From Perognathus longimembris pacificus (lineage: Eukaryota > Chordata > Mammalia > Rodentia > Heteromyidae): a stretch of 64,000 nt of DNA. The notes below the pieces were generated by a model, which was not told the origin of the DNA, made no database searches, and saw only the letters and a list, made by a program, of their open reading frames with translations. Positions 11,445 through 24,489 of this stretch are shown here, piece after piece. A program made the position numbers and the translations under genes. The DNA lies in NCBI RefSeq assembly GCF_023159225.1, contig NC_063171.1, positions 38,099,378 to 38,163,377 of the forward strand. Direction: 5' to 3'. Position 1 is the stretch's first letter; each line of letters opens with the position of its first letter.

Positions 11445-12985
11445 GTCACTTCACAGAATAAGTCACAAGTTGCTCATGTTCTCCCCTGTCCATTATCCCA
11501 CTACCTTTGTATACTGCTAAGTAATTTTAGTATGTCAGATACCTTAGAAGATAACTTTCTGCTCAGCATCTTTCTTTTTCAAATAATGGTTACTACTTCA
11601 ATTAACATATACACACATACCCAGACGCAGTCCGTCATGTTCATGTACACTAGTAACTTGAAATCTGGGGGAAATTTCTGACTTTATACTATTAAACACA
11701 GACATTAAAAACATAAACCATGTTTTTCAACTTAAGGTACTCTTGTCCAACAATAATTATTTGTGTGATTCTTTGATAAATTAAACTCTGGATTGCTTAC
11801 CATTTATATTGCAGTTTTCAGTGCTAGAGTACCAGCTGAGCAAGCAAGTCAAGCAAGACAAGTCCTGATTCAAATACCAGTAGAGGTGAAATAAAAAGCT
11901 TTAAATGACTTACTTAAAAAAAAAAACACGTTCTATAGTTTTATATCTAGTGAAAAAGTAAAATTATAATTAAAATTTAACATAATGGAACATATACCAA
12001 TGATCTTAATGTTGAATGCTGAATTCTGCTAAATTATTTTAGGGATATGTTCAATTAATCTAACTTGTCAAACTTCTTGACATAAAATTATATTATTCCC
12101 TTGTCTTTATCAGTTCTGTATTAGTAGTAATAGTGCTGCTTTCTCTCTCTTGATATTAGCAATTTCACTCTCAGTGCAGTTGGAGGTTTATATTGGGTAT
12201 TTTATCTACTTAAAAATCTATTTTTTATTTAATTGATGTTTTTCTAATTCAGTCCTTTCTCAATTTGCACCCTGATAACTATTTATGTGCCTCTATCGAT
12301 ATCTTTAGCATGCCCTTCTGCACTACAAGTCCAGATGCATCTCTATGATGAAAACATTATAGTCCTACAAAAAAACTCCTCTAGCCGAAAACTAACATAA
12401 AATATCACTAAAAGAAGAAATAAGTAGATTTTGTCATTATATCTCTGCACAGAAGAAATTCCCCTGATGATGGCATGTTTAAAACCAGAACTTGTGCTCT
12501 TTCAAGTCTCTGTTTCACAAAGTTTCATGCTTTTATGTTAGTTTGGGGAGGGGAAAGATGACATTTCAGTTTCAGAAGCATTTGCAACTTGACCCTTGCT
12601 TTACTTTTCAACTTATTTATTGCCTAATGTCAAAACACCTGCCACCTCAGATCATTCTTCTTGATATACTCTGTGTAAGAAATAATTCCTTGGCAATGAT
12701 GCTCTTAGGAACTTTTAGAAATAAAATTAGGATCATTGATCTGTGTCGTTTCACTAATCTATCCCTGCTTCAGTTCCATACCGATTCCAGTCCCAGACAT
12801 TTTTACTTCTAAATTTTCCTTTTAAATTTTCATCACTTTGCTGATTCCCTTGTTAAAATGTTAGTAAATTTTGACACATTGTTAAGGTTAATTTTTCTAA
12901 GAATATTATTTAGTGTTTTAGAAACTTTCTACACTTGAGATCGCATCAATAGAACATATCATGACACACAAAAGCCTGTGCAGTA
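11445..12985. other. Intergenic DNA, no gene recognised
   Basis: AT-rich. An open frame at 12492-12812 (106 codons) has no recognisable domain and no coding-like composition; I treat it as chance. Confidence 0.4.
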
Positions 12986-13216
12986 CCGGATGCTGGTGGC
13001 TCATGCCTACAAACCTAGCTACTCTGGAACCTAAGATTTGAGGATTACAGTTCAAAACCGGCTAGGGAAGCAACATCCTTGAGACTTTTGTCTCCAACTA
13101 ATCACCAAAAAAAAAAAAAGAAGTGGAGCTGTGGCTCAAGTAGTAGAGTGCTAGCTTTGAGCAAAAGAAGCTCGTGGACAGTGTTCAGGCCCAACTTCAA
13201 GCCCCAGGACAGGCAT
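12986..13216 (+). mobile_element. B1-like/ID composite SINE
   Basis: Starts ccggatgctggtggctcatgc and ends caagccccaggacaggc, with an internal A run at the B1/ID junction (13107-13119). Confidence 0.8.
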
Positions 13217-13640
13217 ACAATGAAATCATGTACTTTGCATAAAAATGGATGGAACTAGAGATCATCACATTGATCAGCATAAGCCAAATTCTGAAAAACA
13301 AATTAATGAATGTTTTGCTCATGCGCAGAACTTGAAAATAATACTAAGATATAATGGCAACACTGGGACAGTTTGGGGAGGGTAAACCAATGGGTAAGGA
13401 TAAGGAAAAGGAGAGGATGATATGGCAAGAGTGAATAGAACACAAGTACATATTGTACGTATGTATGTACACATAAAAATAGCACAATGAAACTCAACAA
13501 AAAGCTTTAAAAGGAAGTGTGAGGCAGGAAAGGGGCTAAGAAACAATTATATTAGATGGGGTAAGCTTGATGAAAATATATTATATGCACATTGTAGATA
13601 TCAAAATAAAGCCTCTAGATACAAATTTTATGCTAACAAA
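13217..13640 (+). mobile_element. L1 3' end fragment
   Basis: Reads aatggatggaactagagatcat, then cattgatcagcataagccaaa, the usual L1 3'-terminal phrases, followed by a degraded 3' UTR ending in aaaataaa-like sequence near 13604. Confidence 0.65.
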
Positions 13641-13660
13641 ATTTTAATAAACATTTTTTG

Positions 13661-13720
13661 CCAGTCCTGGGGCTTGAACTCAGAGCCTGAGCACTGTCCC
13701 TAAGTGCTCCAAGACCAACA
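13661..13720 (-). repeat. ID SINE fragment, antisense
   Basis: ccagtcctggggcttgaact, ending gcactgtccct: the complement of the 3' half of the local ID-type SINE. Confidence 0.6.
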
Positions 13721-14610
13721 TGAGTCACTAAAACCATTAGCAAAAGTACTAATGGATCACTGAGTAGCCCTCAGCCATCTGCTGGCAGAACAGATGGTGA
13801 TGTTGTGTTCTTGCTAATATTCTTTACTGTGGATGCATTAAAATTCAGGAATAATTGGAAACCAAGCTGATGAAAATCTTTGTCTTCTCCCTGTAAAGAC
13901 ATAATTGTTCTTCTATCCAGGGCATGGCTGGGCTATGTTTTCCTTGGGAATGCTGATCCTAAGCTTCAGTGGGAGACGTGGCTAGACTTCTGTTTGTGGT
14001 GGATGGTGTGGTGACAATCTTTGCTCTCCTCCATACAGTTGGATCCTTCCTGGTGCTGGTAGCTAGTATGTATGCACTGTTGTCTTGATTAACATCTTTA
14101 TGATTTAACTTTCCCTAGCCTTCTACTCAACAAGGGTTAAACAAGAATTCCTTGCTCCATTAATTTTCTTTCTTTTACTTGGTTACAACACAGATAATTA
14201 TCAGTGGCAACATATTTCCTGTATTTGATTCTACATATACTTTCATGTGACTACTTGTTTTATTATTCCCCTTATTTAGTCTTTCCTGCTTATACAAATA
14301 AGCCTGCATACAAACAAACCTGAAGTGTTATCTGCAAAATACCCATTAAAATTGAAAAATATTAACTAACGCCAAACTCAAGCATCTTTTGCCTAGAAAC
14401 TAAATACTTTTTACTTCGTATCTTGAGAATCGTGTGTTCATTTGAAGACTCTGAGAAGACAAGATGTTTCTGAATAAAAACATAGAAAATAGACCAACTC
14501 CTTCACCTAAAGACCTTTCTCCTTTTCTTTTAAATGTATGATTTCAGAATTTCAGAGACAAGACTCATACTTCCTGTATTTAATGGCAAACAAAACATTC
14601 GGCTGTTATG

Positions 14611-14612
<2 letters not shown>

Positions 14613-14649
<37 letters not shown>

Positions 14650-14674
14650 CGCTGTGCGCGCGCACGCGCGCACA
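14613..14674. repeat. (TG)n-(CG)n alternating tract, possible Z-DNA
   Basis: About 28 bp of TG followed by about 32 bp of GC/CGCA alternation: pure purine-pyrimidine alternation with a high CpG count in otherwise CpG-poor DNA. Confidence 0.9.
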
Positions 14675-14890
14675 TGCCAGTTCTGGAACTTGAACTCAGG
14701 GCCTGAGCACTGTCCTGAAGCTTCTTTTGCTCAAGGTTAGCACTCTACCACTTGAGCTACAGGTCCACTTCCAGCTTCTTTTGAGTAGTTTATTGGCGAT
14801 AAGAGTCTTATGGACTTTCCTACCTGGGCTACCTTTGAACCATGGTCTTCAGATCTCAACCTTCTGAGTAGTTAGGCCCTAGTACTGTAT
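14675..14890 (-). mobile_element. B1-like/ID composite SINE, antisense
   Basis: Reads ccagttctggaacttgaact, then gcactctaccacttgagcta, and ends in a diverged B1-like head (gaccatggtcttcagatctca). Confidence 0.75.
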
Positions 14891-15620
14891 TTTAAATGGT
14901 GTCAGAAATGGAAAATACATTTTAGGATTTTTAACATATTGATTTCAAATTTACTTTGTGAACATTTTCCACCCTATTGATCTCATTTCCTGCTCTGAAT
15001 TAACTCCCTAATTTAAACAACCAACTGGCTAGAAAGAAGAGTGGATGAGAAGGTCTTTATTAATTTTCCAAGGGACAGGTGAGAGTCGAGAGCTGGTGGT
15101 ATTGCACATACCAGGCTTTGGGGGACTAAACACAGGCAAAATAGCTTCTGGAAATGACCACTAAAAGAGAGAAGGAACAGGGGAGGCTATGCATACCCCG
15201 AGCTACTGGGTGGAACATCCTTCCATAAAGCCATCTGAAGATCAGCCAGGGGCACTGAGAGAAACAGGTAGCAGCACCCTTCATGCAATAACACTTTCCC
15301 ACCCCAGATGCCAATTCTCTGTGGCAGCTGTAAGTGATGCTGTGGACAGAAGACAGTTGACAAATGGAAGCATGCACTGGAGAGGATGCAACAAGCATGT
15401 GCAGTTTGATCGTTGATGTGCAAAGGCTGTGTGTGAACCTCCTGCAGGTGAGGCCTACATTCAAGTGGGCTGTTTACACTAGCCCAGGTGAGCAGATTGG
15501 GGTCACTGTAATTTTTGGTATAGATACTATCATGTCCCCATTTTATAATCTCAGATAGAGAGCCTGGATTTTTAGCCACTTTATTGAGGTATGATTGGAC
15601 AAAAGACTTATGTCTTGTGT

Positions 15621-16640
15621 AAACCTCAGTGAATTTGTGGGTAAGCATGCACTCATAAACTCAGCACCATCATCAATGTCCAACACATATTCATCAAGTT
15701 TCTTTTCTCCTCCATTCTTACTAGTCGTAGGGTCCTCTGTGTGTGTGTTGAAAGCACTTCTCATAAGGTCTATCTCCAACAAATTACAAGTGTGTATCAG
15801 AATTCTGTATAATAGATACCATGATGCATAGTATACTCCCAATCTCATATTTTCTGATAACTGAAACTTTATGCCCTGTGAATATCACTTCTCCATTGCC
15901 TCCTCCTGCTTCTAAGAACTCATATCCTTTGTCCTAGCTGGAATACACTTATTTAAATTCTACAATGACTTTTGATCCCTGTATGAGAGCCCATAAGGTC
16001 CCTAATGACCTAACTCTAGTTCTCTAGCCTGGTCCATTGCTTATTCCAACCCAGCTACATTACAATTCTCACAGCTTTTAGAAAACACCCAGTAAAATGA
16101 TAGATTCTGTTTCTTTTGCCTGGAACCCTCTTCCTCCAGAGACACAAAGTTTGTTTCTTGTGCTTGCTTGAAGTCTCCTCTAATGCTGTCTGCTCAATGC
16201 ACCCAATCTGGTCATGATCTTTGCCTTAACTTCTCTCTCATTTCCTTTCCTGAATCAGTTTTTAATTGTACTAGAAATCATCATCTGTATGTATTGTCTG
16301 TCTCCCCAAACCCTCCACAAACAATGTAAGTAATGTGAGGACAGAGCATTTTGTTTCTGTGTCCCTGCTGTATTTCATTACCTATAATACCTATTACGTA
16401 GTTAGACTCCTATAATTATGTGTTGAATATGTAGTATAGTGATGATTGCAGTGATCTGGGAGCAATGTGACCTACAGTACTTGCTAGTACTTGCCTTTGT
16501 CTCCTCACCAGTAAAGTTTAAATAATAGTATCTGCTCAAAATTTCTATAAGTACTACATGGCCAACATGAATATAGGATGCATAGTGCATCTGACCTACC
16601 CATGTTCTACCATGCTATAGTCAACTGGATGTAGGGGGTA
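15621..16640. other. Non-coding DNA with an old L1-like stretch
   Basis: 15580-15800 resembles the classic old L1 motif seen again at 54080-54300 (ttattgaggtatgattggac; cactcataaactcagcacca). The rest is unassigned. Confidence 0.4.
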
Positions 16641-16641
16641 C

Positions 16642-16856
16642 ACGCAGTACTGGGGCTTGAACTCGGGGCCTGGGCACTGTCCCTGAGCTTTTTGGCTCGA
16701 GGCTAGTTCTCTACCACTTGAGCCACAGCTCCACTTCTAGATTTTTGCTGTCTATATCTCACAGACTTTCCTGGCTGGGCTGAATTTGAACCCTGGTCCT
16801 CAGATCTTAGCCTCCTAAGTAGCTAGGATTACAGGCGTGAGCCACCAACACCCAGT
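16642..16856 (-). mobile_element. B1-like/ID composite SINE, antisense
   Basis: From gtactggggcttgaactcgg to ctaggattacaggcgtgagc, with the antisense ID half first and the B1-like half last. Confidence 0.85.
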
Positions 16857-17039
16857 TCTCAAGTTACCTTTTATTGTTCAACCAATTTCAACTATAAAGG
16901 AGGTATTTCTCTCATTTGTTATAGTATTTTAGGTGATTGCCAATATAGAATCACAATTATTGACAATGGAATCCGTATCTGTATTACACCTTTGGCAATG
17001 ATGTTGCACTTGCATTGAGATCATACAAAATGGAACAGG

Positions 17040-18720
17040 ATGTGACACCTTATCAAAGAGGCTTGGGGGCTTGGATGTTTAGAAGACTGGTCCAGACAGA
17101 AAAGCAAGTTTTGATGGTGGAACAATAACTAGTAAAGGATGGAACAATTCAACAGGAGAAACCTGATAATGGGGAAATAGCTCCTGAGGCAAGGTGATGA
17201 ACTGGTTTTACTTCCTTCAGGGTAATAGCTGTGTTCCAAAAGGCTCTACCTACCTTGTGTTGGCAACCTGAAGAAGCTGTCCTGTGCTTTCGCCATCCTT
17301 TAAATGCAAGGCTACAGAGCAGATGTCACATACTTACCTTTATTCATCTGCAGGTGAAAAGTTTGGAGGCCAGACAGCCCCCTTTTCTGTTTATGTTGCT
17401 CCACTTAAGTCTTTTGGGTCTTCTGCTTATCTTCTCCATGAGGCCAAAAGATATGAGACAGGCTTCCTCCAACACCAACCATAGCTTACTGACAGAACAC
17501 AGTGACTGCACCCTTCTGAGCAAACTTTGGGCCATTATATTCTAATTCCACCAGTCCTGCAAATTCTCTCCCAAAATTAATTTATTCCTAGAGAAATTGT
17601 CAGTGACTAACCCTCGACCTCTTTTCCTAGACTTCTGCTTTTCATTTCTTATATTCTGTGTTCTCAACAGAACATAGTAACGTCAGCAAAATCGCATCAC
17701 CTTCTTGGTTTTCTATCTAGAGAGATAGCTACTGGGGAAATAAAGCAAAAAAAATCCAGCAAGTTCTATGCTGCAGAGTTCTAACAAAATGATACCGCTA
17801 GTCAGCCTTCTCCCACTGTGATTAAGTGGCATACCTGGTCTTTTGGTACCAGATTTTCATGCACCGCTTTGACAGAATTATTCAGCCCAAAGGACTATAA
17901 TACAGGCATGAGATAGAACTTTTCTGACAATATCATAGACTGATGTTTAAAACTATCTCAAATTCTATTGTGTTTCTTGTAAAATAATCAGATGTCCCTG
18001 ATCAGTTTTTTATCCAATCTTTAATTGAGCCCTGGTAATTTCATGAAACAGGAGAATTCTTACCCTTTTACTTCATCAAAATCTATGCCCACTTCTAAAC
18101 TACAGTCCACTGTCAGGCAGAGAAGTAAAAATCAGTAAGCTATTTAACTCAAGAACCCCTGAACTTTCTGAAAATCATTGTATATGGTAGCCATTCTTCC
18201 CTAGGAAATTCCCTGGGAATTTCCCATGGGATCACCAATAAACCCAGAGTGCCAACAATAATAATAGTAATAATAATAATACCCTGGAATCTTCCCCCTC
18301 CTTCCTCATTGCATATCTGTCTCTTAGCTTCTTGCTATGTATACAAAAGAGTAACCTGAAGAACAGATAGGACCAAGAGTTAACACTTTAGCATCTTCTT
18401 GCTTTTTCTTTCTGATTTTCTTTTTGTCTCTTGCATTTTTCCCCTAAGTAAGTTCTCAACATGTAACATCTAACTTACTGTGGCTGTCCTGAAAGCCACA
18501 GTCTTCCTGCCTCAGCCTCAAAAGTACTGTGATATCAGAAATGTAACACTGTATCTTGCTCATTGGCAGCTTTGAATAATAGCAGTTGTCTACCACATCT
18601 TCTATTGACCCCAGCACTTTGAAGAAATATCAATGTCTGTGGCTGATCAGAGAGAAATTGGTGCCACTAAAAATCTCTTGTAGTAAGTCAAAGTTCAATA
18701 TCATTTATTCAATTAATAAA
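17040..18720. repeat. Paralogous segment shared with 56500-57810
   Basis: Blocks such as cttacctttattcatctgcagg (17332) against ctatctttgtttatctgcagg (56610), and gagaaattggtgccact...agtaagtcaaa (18650) against gactggtgccaata...aagtcaaa (57752), occur in the same order. Each copy ends just before the 3' side of a CD1 gene (CD1E here, a CD1B remnant there). Confidence 0.6.
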
Positions 18721-19217
18721 CATGTTTAAGAGCATCTACTATATCAAACTATAATCTAGGCAAGAAGGTACACGATGGAGATGGATACAATTAAGGAATC
18801 CTCAAAGCCAGTATTCTCTTTCTAACTGTTCAAAATGTGGACTTGACCTCTCAGTACATTACATCAACAAAGACACAATCTCTTGGACGTAGATGTGCTA
18901 GTCCAAATCTATCATCACTTGATATGTGTGAGATCCCATATGTTATTATTTTATTTACACATTATGAGGACACATTAGCCATCCAGTAACCATGGAGCCT
19001 GAGACACTTAATCTGACACTTCACCCCTGGTGAGACATGAAAGAAGAGAGGAACCATTTTATTAAGAGTTCATTCAAATGAGGCAGAGTAAACTGTCACT
19101 TTAATGATACACAGAATTCTGTCAGCATTTATTGAAATCTATTACATTCAGGCAGAATCAACACCACAATTTATGGAACTGGTGCAAAACCATAATGCAC
19201 CATCACTTATTAGAAAA

Positions 19218-19440
19218 TGATGAAGTTGGGCTGACTGTGGCTTAGCGGTAGAGTGCTTGCCTAGCATGCTTGAAGCCCTGGGTTCAATTCCTCAGTACCA
19301 CATACACAGAAAAAGCTGGCAGTGGCACTGTGGTTCAAGTGGTAGAGAGCTAGCCTTGATCAAAAGAAGCTCAAGGACAGTGCCCAGAACCTGAGTTCAA
19401 GACCCATGACTGGGAAAAAGAAAAAGGAAAAAAGAAAGAA
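19218..19440 (+). mobile_element. ID-dimer SINE, older copy
   Basis: Begins ggctgactgtggcttagcgg and has the ID body (gccctgggttcaattcctc) and a second half ending gacccatgactggg. More diverged than the copies at 3320 and 4393. Confidence 0.8.
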
Positions 19441-19907
19441 AATGATGCAGCACAAGAGGAGCACAGTGGAGCATTAAAACTAGGTGTGTACCCAGTGTAC
19501 GTGTCTCTGCCTGCCTGCACAGGTACAAACATGCAACTCCTACTTTCAAGTATCTGAGAGGAAGAGAAGAGTATGAACCTACTATCCCACTGGTTAGAGA
19601 ACATTGAGATAATGTTGAGGAAGATCTGTCTAATTTTAAAACGGGAGCTTCTAATTGGACAATTCTGGGCAGTGTCCATGAAAAAGAAACATCTGAGTTC
19701 AATCCTGAGGAATCACTGTTGAAGAACTTGTGATAAAATCAGAAAAAAAAAATCCTTGTAAAAGATGAAAAGTATGGGTTTTCCTCCTCAATTGGCTTCC
19801 ATGTCTCTGTCAGAACAAGCAGTTTACATAAAATTCTATTTTCTTTAGTAGCCACATGCCATATTTAAGACTCAAACAAGAATTTTGTGAATAAGGTTAA
19901 ACTCGTG

Positions 19908-22270
19908 TCACCAACACTGATTCAAGCTTCTTTTCCATGCCAGGATTCTGTTTTTGATCCATGATTCTTGTGCCAAGTAGAGCTGATGGGTTGGATCCCT
20001 GGGGTCCTGGGCCTTGGTTTCCGTAGGAAAGGCAGAGTTGGACATATGGGGAGAATGGACACTCTGATTTGAACTGTGAACAAGAAGAGGATCTCAGTCT
20101 CAAAGAAAAGGACTTGGGGAGACAGGTAGAAAGAAAAAGGAAGATTCAAGAAAGAATAAAGCAGAAGACACTGGGTAAACAGAGAAGAATAACAAAAGGA
20201 GTACCTTTGCTTTCTCCAGCACGCATGCAGTATGACCATGACCAGGGCAACTATGACAGTCAGACACAGCAATGTTATGAGGATGGAGTGCCCACCTGCT
20301 TGGGGCAAGAGAAGCGTGTCAGCCCATGAAGGATGTCTAGAGTTGCTCATGCTGTTGGGGGTAGAAGTTTTCCAGGAGTTCTCATCTGTGTTTTCTAGAG
20401 ATCTCACTCAGCTCCACTTGATCTGTGCTCCTTGTCTCCTCGCCAAAGGAAAAATTCCCACCTTCTTTTCCCTTTGGCACCTTTCATTCCCTACTTCTAG
20501 TTTCTTCTCATTTAACTGCTGTCATTCTCAAGTGTTTTATTACTAGATACTCCCATTTTTATCATTCTTGTGCCTATCATTCCTCACTCTGAATCTCCAG
20601 GACAATCTCCTATCCTTCCCGCCTAGGCCCCAAGCCCTTCTCACCCCAGGGGATGACTATGTCATGCCCTCCCAGACTGCTGTGCTTCACTCGACAAGAC
20701 AGTCCAGCTGCCTGCCCAGCCGCTACATCCAGGGTTGCTCGCAGGTACCAGGTCTCATCTGCGTTGGGAAGGACATCACCTTGCCGAGTGCCTGCTTGCT
20801 CTTGGTTACCTCGCATCCACATCACCCACACAGGCTTTGGATGGAAGCCAGAGACATGACACACCAGCCGCAGATGGCCAGGCCCAGGACTGGGGCCACT
20901 GGACAGCCAGACTTCAGGCTTCACTGCACAAGAAGATGAGAAGAAATGGGACTTTAGGGGGAGCATCCCAAGCCACAGCTCAGGAACCTGGATGCCTCTG
21001 CCGTCTGAGTCATCATTGCTTTCTCTTATCTAGTAAACAAACCAGATATCTCTCCCTGTAGCCTGTCATTTCATATTTCAAAATAATGATGAGAAGTGAC
21101 CAGTTAAAACCAAGCAGTAAGCATGCATAGTAGACAAGAGGGTTGGGCTCACTTTGCTGCTCCAGTTCCGACTTCCCTGCTTCACGAAGACTTGCCAGAA
21201 GCGGAGGGCAGAAGTCACTGAGAAGGCTCTGCACTATTTTCTTAACGATCAGATATTGGTTGAGCACTCTGCAGATGTTCTGAGCCTGCTTTCCTGCACC
21301 TGGAGCTGGCTCCCAGGAACCTCCTTGAAAACTCAGGAGATCTAATCCCTGGTAGGCTCCATTTAAGAACCTCTCGTAGGCTTTCCCAGTTTGCGTGGTG
21401 CACCCACCAGATATCTGGAGCTCAAACGGATCTGAGGGTAGACAGAAAAGACAATCAATGTGGAAATGACAAGGATGGAATATAAACACTCCAGAAGCCA
21501 GCCCAGCCAGAAAAGTGAAGAAAAATACCAGGATAATCATACATGAAAGACTAAAGTTGAGATGGGCAATGGGAAGGCAATTTGTGGGAAGAAAACTCTG
21601 AAGACAGTAAAGATCCCTTGAAGTAATTAATAGGGAAGTCATAGATGGAAAGGCTGTCAAGAAGGCAGAAGATTTGTCTGGAGAAACTCAAATAGGAGTA
21701 TTGAAGTACAGGTAGGCCATGTGGGCATTCCAGCAAGGAGAGAAGAGGGCAGACATAATGCTGCATTCAGAGACATGAAGAGAAAATGCCCATGCACGCT
21801 CTCCTCTGTCTGTGGTAGGGTAGCATAGTAGTAGAAGATGGAGAACCTTGTGTGAGGCAATGGAAGAGAGAGAATAAGCTTAGAAGGGTAGGAAGATAGC
21901 CAAAACTTTCATGCCTTGGGAGCTGGTTAGAGACCTCAGACAGACAATTACCATGGAAAGACAAACTCACATTCAAACTGGAACTGACTGGCAAAGTTCT
22001 GCACTTCCAGGGTGAAGCCATGGATAAACAACAGGAACAGTGCCTGCAGCTTCTGCCACTGTTCCTTGCTGAAATTCCCATGGGACCAGGGCTTCACAAA
22101 GCGAATGGTGTCCGAGACTTGGTCCCAGCGGTAAGTCTGTAGCTCACCTAGCCAGCCTGAGCATTGGGTGTATGCCAAGCTGTGGTTGACAAAGGAGGAG
22201 GTGTGGGCTATTCTGAAGGACAGGGGCTCTGCTGCTGCTGGATAATGCCATTCCATAGGCTGGGATGCTG

Positions 22271-22305
<35 letters not shown>

Positions 22306-22660
22306 GACCAAAGTATGAGAGAAGAGATTTTGCAGGAAAAATAGGAGTCCAGAATAGAAATAATTACAGAATGCACATTTCCCTGAGCTTCAATTTGCCT
22401 GAGACAAGTTCCTCTCTCCAAAACCAGAGACAGAAGTAGACGGCAGGCAGAATTCTCTCCCTGCAATGATCCTGGAATACAGTCTCCTAGAATACATCTC
22501 GTAGGAAAGATTGGTGTTATTTAAAGCCAGGTTCTCCCCCAAGAACTTTCTCTCCTCCTGTGCCCACCACAGACATCTTTACACATGAGCTTTCCTTACC
22601 AGCAGTGCTTTCTCCATTCCAGACAAGTCCCCTGAAGAACAGAAGGAACAGGAACAGCAT
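19908..22660 (-). CDS. CD1E: CD1E (T-cell surface glycoprotein CD1e), complete
   Basis: Group-related CD1 protein that, in human, becomes a soluble late-endosomal/lysosomal lipid-transfer molecule helping load other CD1s. Exons (minus strand, 5' to 3'): 22600-22660 signal peptide, 21971-22267 alpha1, 21153-21431 alpha2, 20645-20923 alpha3 (Ig-like), 20205-20295 transmembrane, 19908-20073 cytoplasmic tail with TGA at 19908-19910. All introns are GT-AG with consistent phase; the total is 1173 nt, 390 aa (human 388). Start is MLFLFLLFF; mature alpha1 has an N-terminal extension of about 10 residues relative to CD1C, as in human CD1E (propeptide). N-glycosylation sites at N48 and N85; Ig-type cysteines in LVCHVSGF and LSCRVKH. 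The tail has the CD1E signature [15 protein letters not shown] and, as expected, no YxxI sorting motif. Oddity: Cys56 replaces the usual Gly of the GSGW turn in alpha1. No stop or frameshift seen. Confidence 0.95.
22269..22306. repeat. (GA)n microsatellite in CD1E intron 1
   Basis: On the minus strand it is a (CT)n run that directly forms the polypyrimidine tract of the exon 2 acceptor (tctctctccag|CATCCC). Confidence 0.9.
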
Positions 22661-24480
22661 TGAACCTTTGATGTCTTGGCCAGATAATGGCCCTTGGAAT
22701 TCAGATATCAGCTCCCTCCCTGCTCTCTCTCTCATACTCCTCTCTGTTTTCCTTTGCAGCACATACCACCCGCTCCCTCTGCCCACTTCCCTGTGAGATA
22801 ACCTCATTGCTTCCCTCAGCCGCAAAGCTCCACAGAGCCTCTCATTTCCTGTCTACTTCTCCCACTACTGGCTTTCACCATGCCCTGTCTGTATCCTCCT
22901 GACAACCAACTGTTGTAGAAATCTGTCACTTGGTCATGTCTACAGTCTGCCATCTGGTTGAAAGAAATCAGGCACTTTAGCAATCAAGTCCATGCTTGGG
23001 TTCTCAATGTTTTCATGGATGAAAAGGAGCAGTGGAAGCCACTCAAAATTCACCCACTGAAACTTCTAGTAGAATCCTCACTGTGTATATGCTGGCAGTC
23101 TGCTTCTTTTCCTGTCTTCCAATCTTCCTCTGTCTCTTGGTCTTCCCATCTTTATCTATGAACCCATCACTTTTGCCTCTGAGTCAACTTTGGCTCATCT
23201 CACTTGTCACATGTATCTTCCCTGTCCCCTCAACCTCTCCTCAGTCACTTCATTCTGTTCTTATCAGAGTCATTCAGAGAAGGCACTAAACATCCCCCAT
23301 GTGGCTTACAATCTGCAGGCAAATCTCCATTGTCCATAGCAAGAAAGGAGTAGAGATGACTAATTAATTGATACTTTCTGATACTTTAAAGAAATGGTCT
23401 TTTGTTCAGTTTCCTCAGTGAAATTAAATACCACTGTTGAAGGTGTCCTTGAGTGGGGGTCATTTCACCTGGAAGTGGTGAGCTGCAGGGCAGGGAGATT
23501 TCCACCTATATTGTAGAGATGGTCTGAGGGAAATAAACAGGGTCCTTGGGTGCCCTATTCTACCTAAACGAAATATCACGAGCATACATAGAGAGTATGG
23601 GCTAGCCACACAGAGGTATGAAGAAAGATGAATGGCAGGCATGAAGGCTTCCTATCCATTATTGTGGCTACAAGCACTGGTGACTCCATGGTAGGGTCTG
23701 GTTAAACAAGTGACTCTATGGAACTAGAGTATTCTTGGAAGAATTAATTGCCATACCATGGCTTGACATTTGTTCTTTGGTATTAGTAATGAAAGCCTTA
23801 GGCAGTCAATATTTCATTCCTCTGCTTGGTTTTCCTAATTTTATCCAAGTAGCATTAATTTGCAGCCCATGTAGTTCTAAATATATATATATGTATATAT
23901 ATGTATATATATATACATATATATATGAAAGAGACACTAAGAATCCAGAGATAAAAGGCCTTTCAATAAAATGAAATAAAAATCCCACCCAAAACCTCTA
24001 CTTTTCTTACTGAGCAGGTTCATGTTAAAGTGGGAAAGGGAAAAACAATATGGAGGTCAGCCATCATCTAGCAAAGAACTGTGCATGGTAGGAGAAAATC
24101 TGAGCCATTCATGAAGGGAGACAACACAGGACAGGGAGGATGTAGATGCATAATTTAACATGAGCCGTGTTGAGACTATAGTGTCAGATGGAAGAATCTG
24201 GATGATTCATGACAAGGGGTGTTGTGAACCTAGACCTTCCAAGCACATGATGACACAGAAAGAAGTATAAACTTCTACAAAAATTCCCCATCGCCTTCAA
24301 ATTACATTGTAAGTTAAGGTGATGATAATGTCATCTTTACTTCAGGAAATACTAAAGGATATTGAAGAGTCATCATTAGTTCCTTCTTTCAATCATTAAA
24401 TAAACATTTATTTGCCTCCAAATCTATGCCAGAGATCTTACTAAAACCTGAGAATGTGATGGAATTTCAAATTAAGAATA
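22661..24480. other. CD1E 5' flank and intergenic DNA
   Basis: The first 300 bp (pyrimidine-rich, ctctcatttcctgtctact) resembles the flank upstream of CD1C at 41700-41790 and may hold the promoter; no TATA box is obvious. A (TA)n tract lies at 23879-23926. Nothing else recognisable. Confidence 0.5.
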
Positions 24481-24489
24481 GAGAAGAAG

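Larger units (their letters stand above)
13740..15620. repeat. Old paralogous low-copy segment (copy 0)
   Basis: 13900-14080 is similar to 32115-32270 and 52255-52400 (tgggctatgttttccttgg, then cagttggatcc...). 15000-15620 is similar to 36700-37090 and 53560-54100 (gtggaacatccttccataaa, gatgcaacaa, gcaggtgaggcctacattca). The three copies sit between successive CD1 genes, suggesting an ancient tandem CD1-bearing unit. Open frames here are not conserved as protein across copies. Confidence 0.65.

Noticed and set aside
15126..15848. Several overlapping open frames on both strands
   Set aside because: Old non-coding paralogous segment; frames conflict with each other and are not conserved in the copies at 36.8 and 53.7 kb.
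20610..21061. Plus-strand open frames across CD1E exon 4
   Set aside because: Shadows of the minus-strand exon; the same occurs opposite CD1C and CD1B exons at 39.5 and 48.3 kb.
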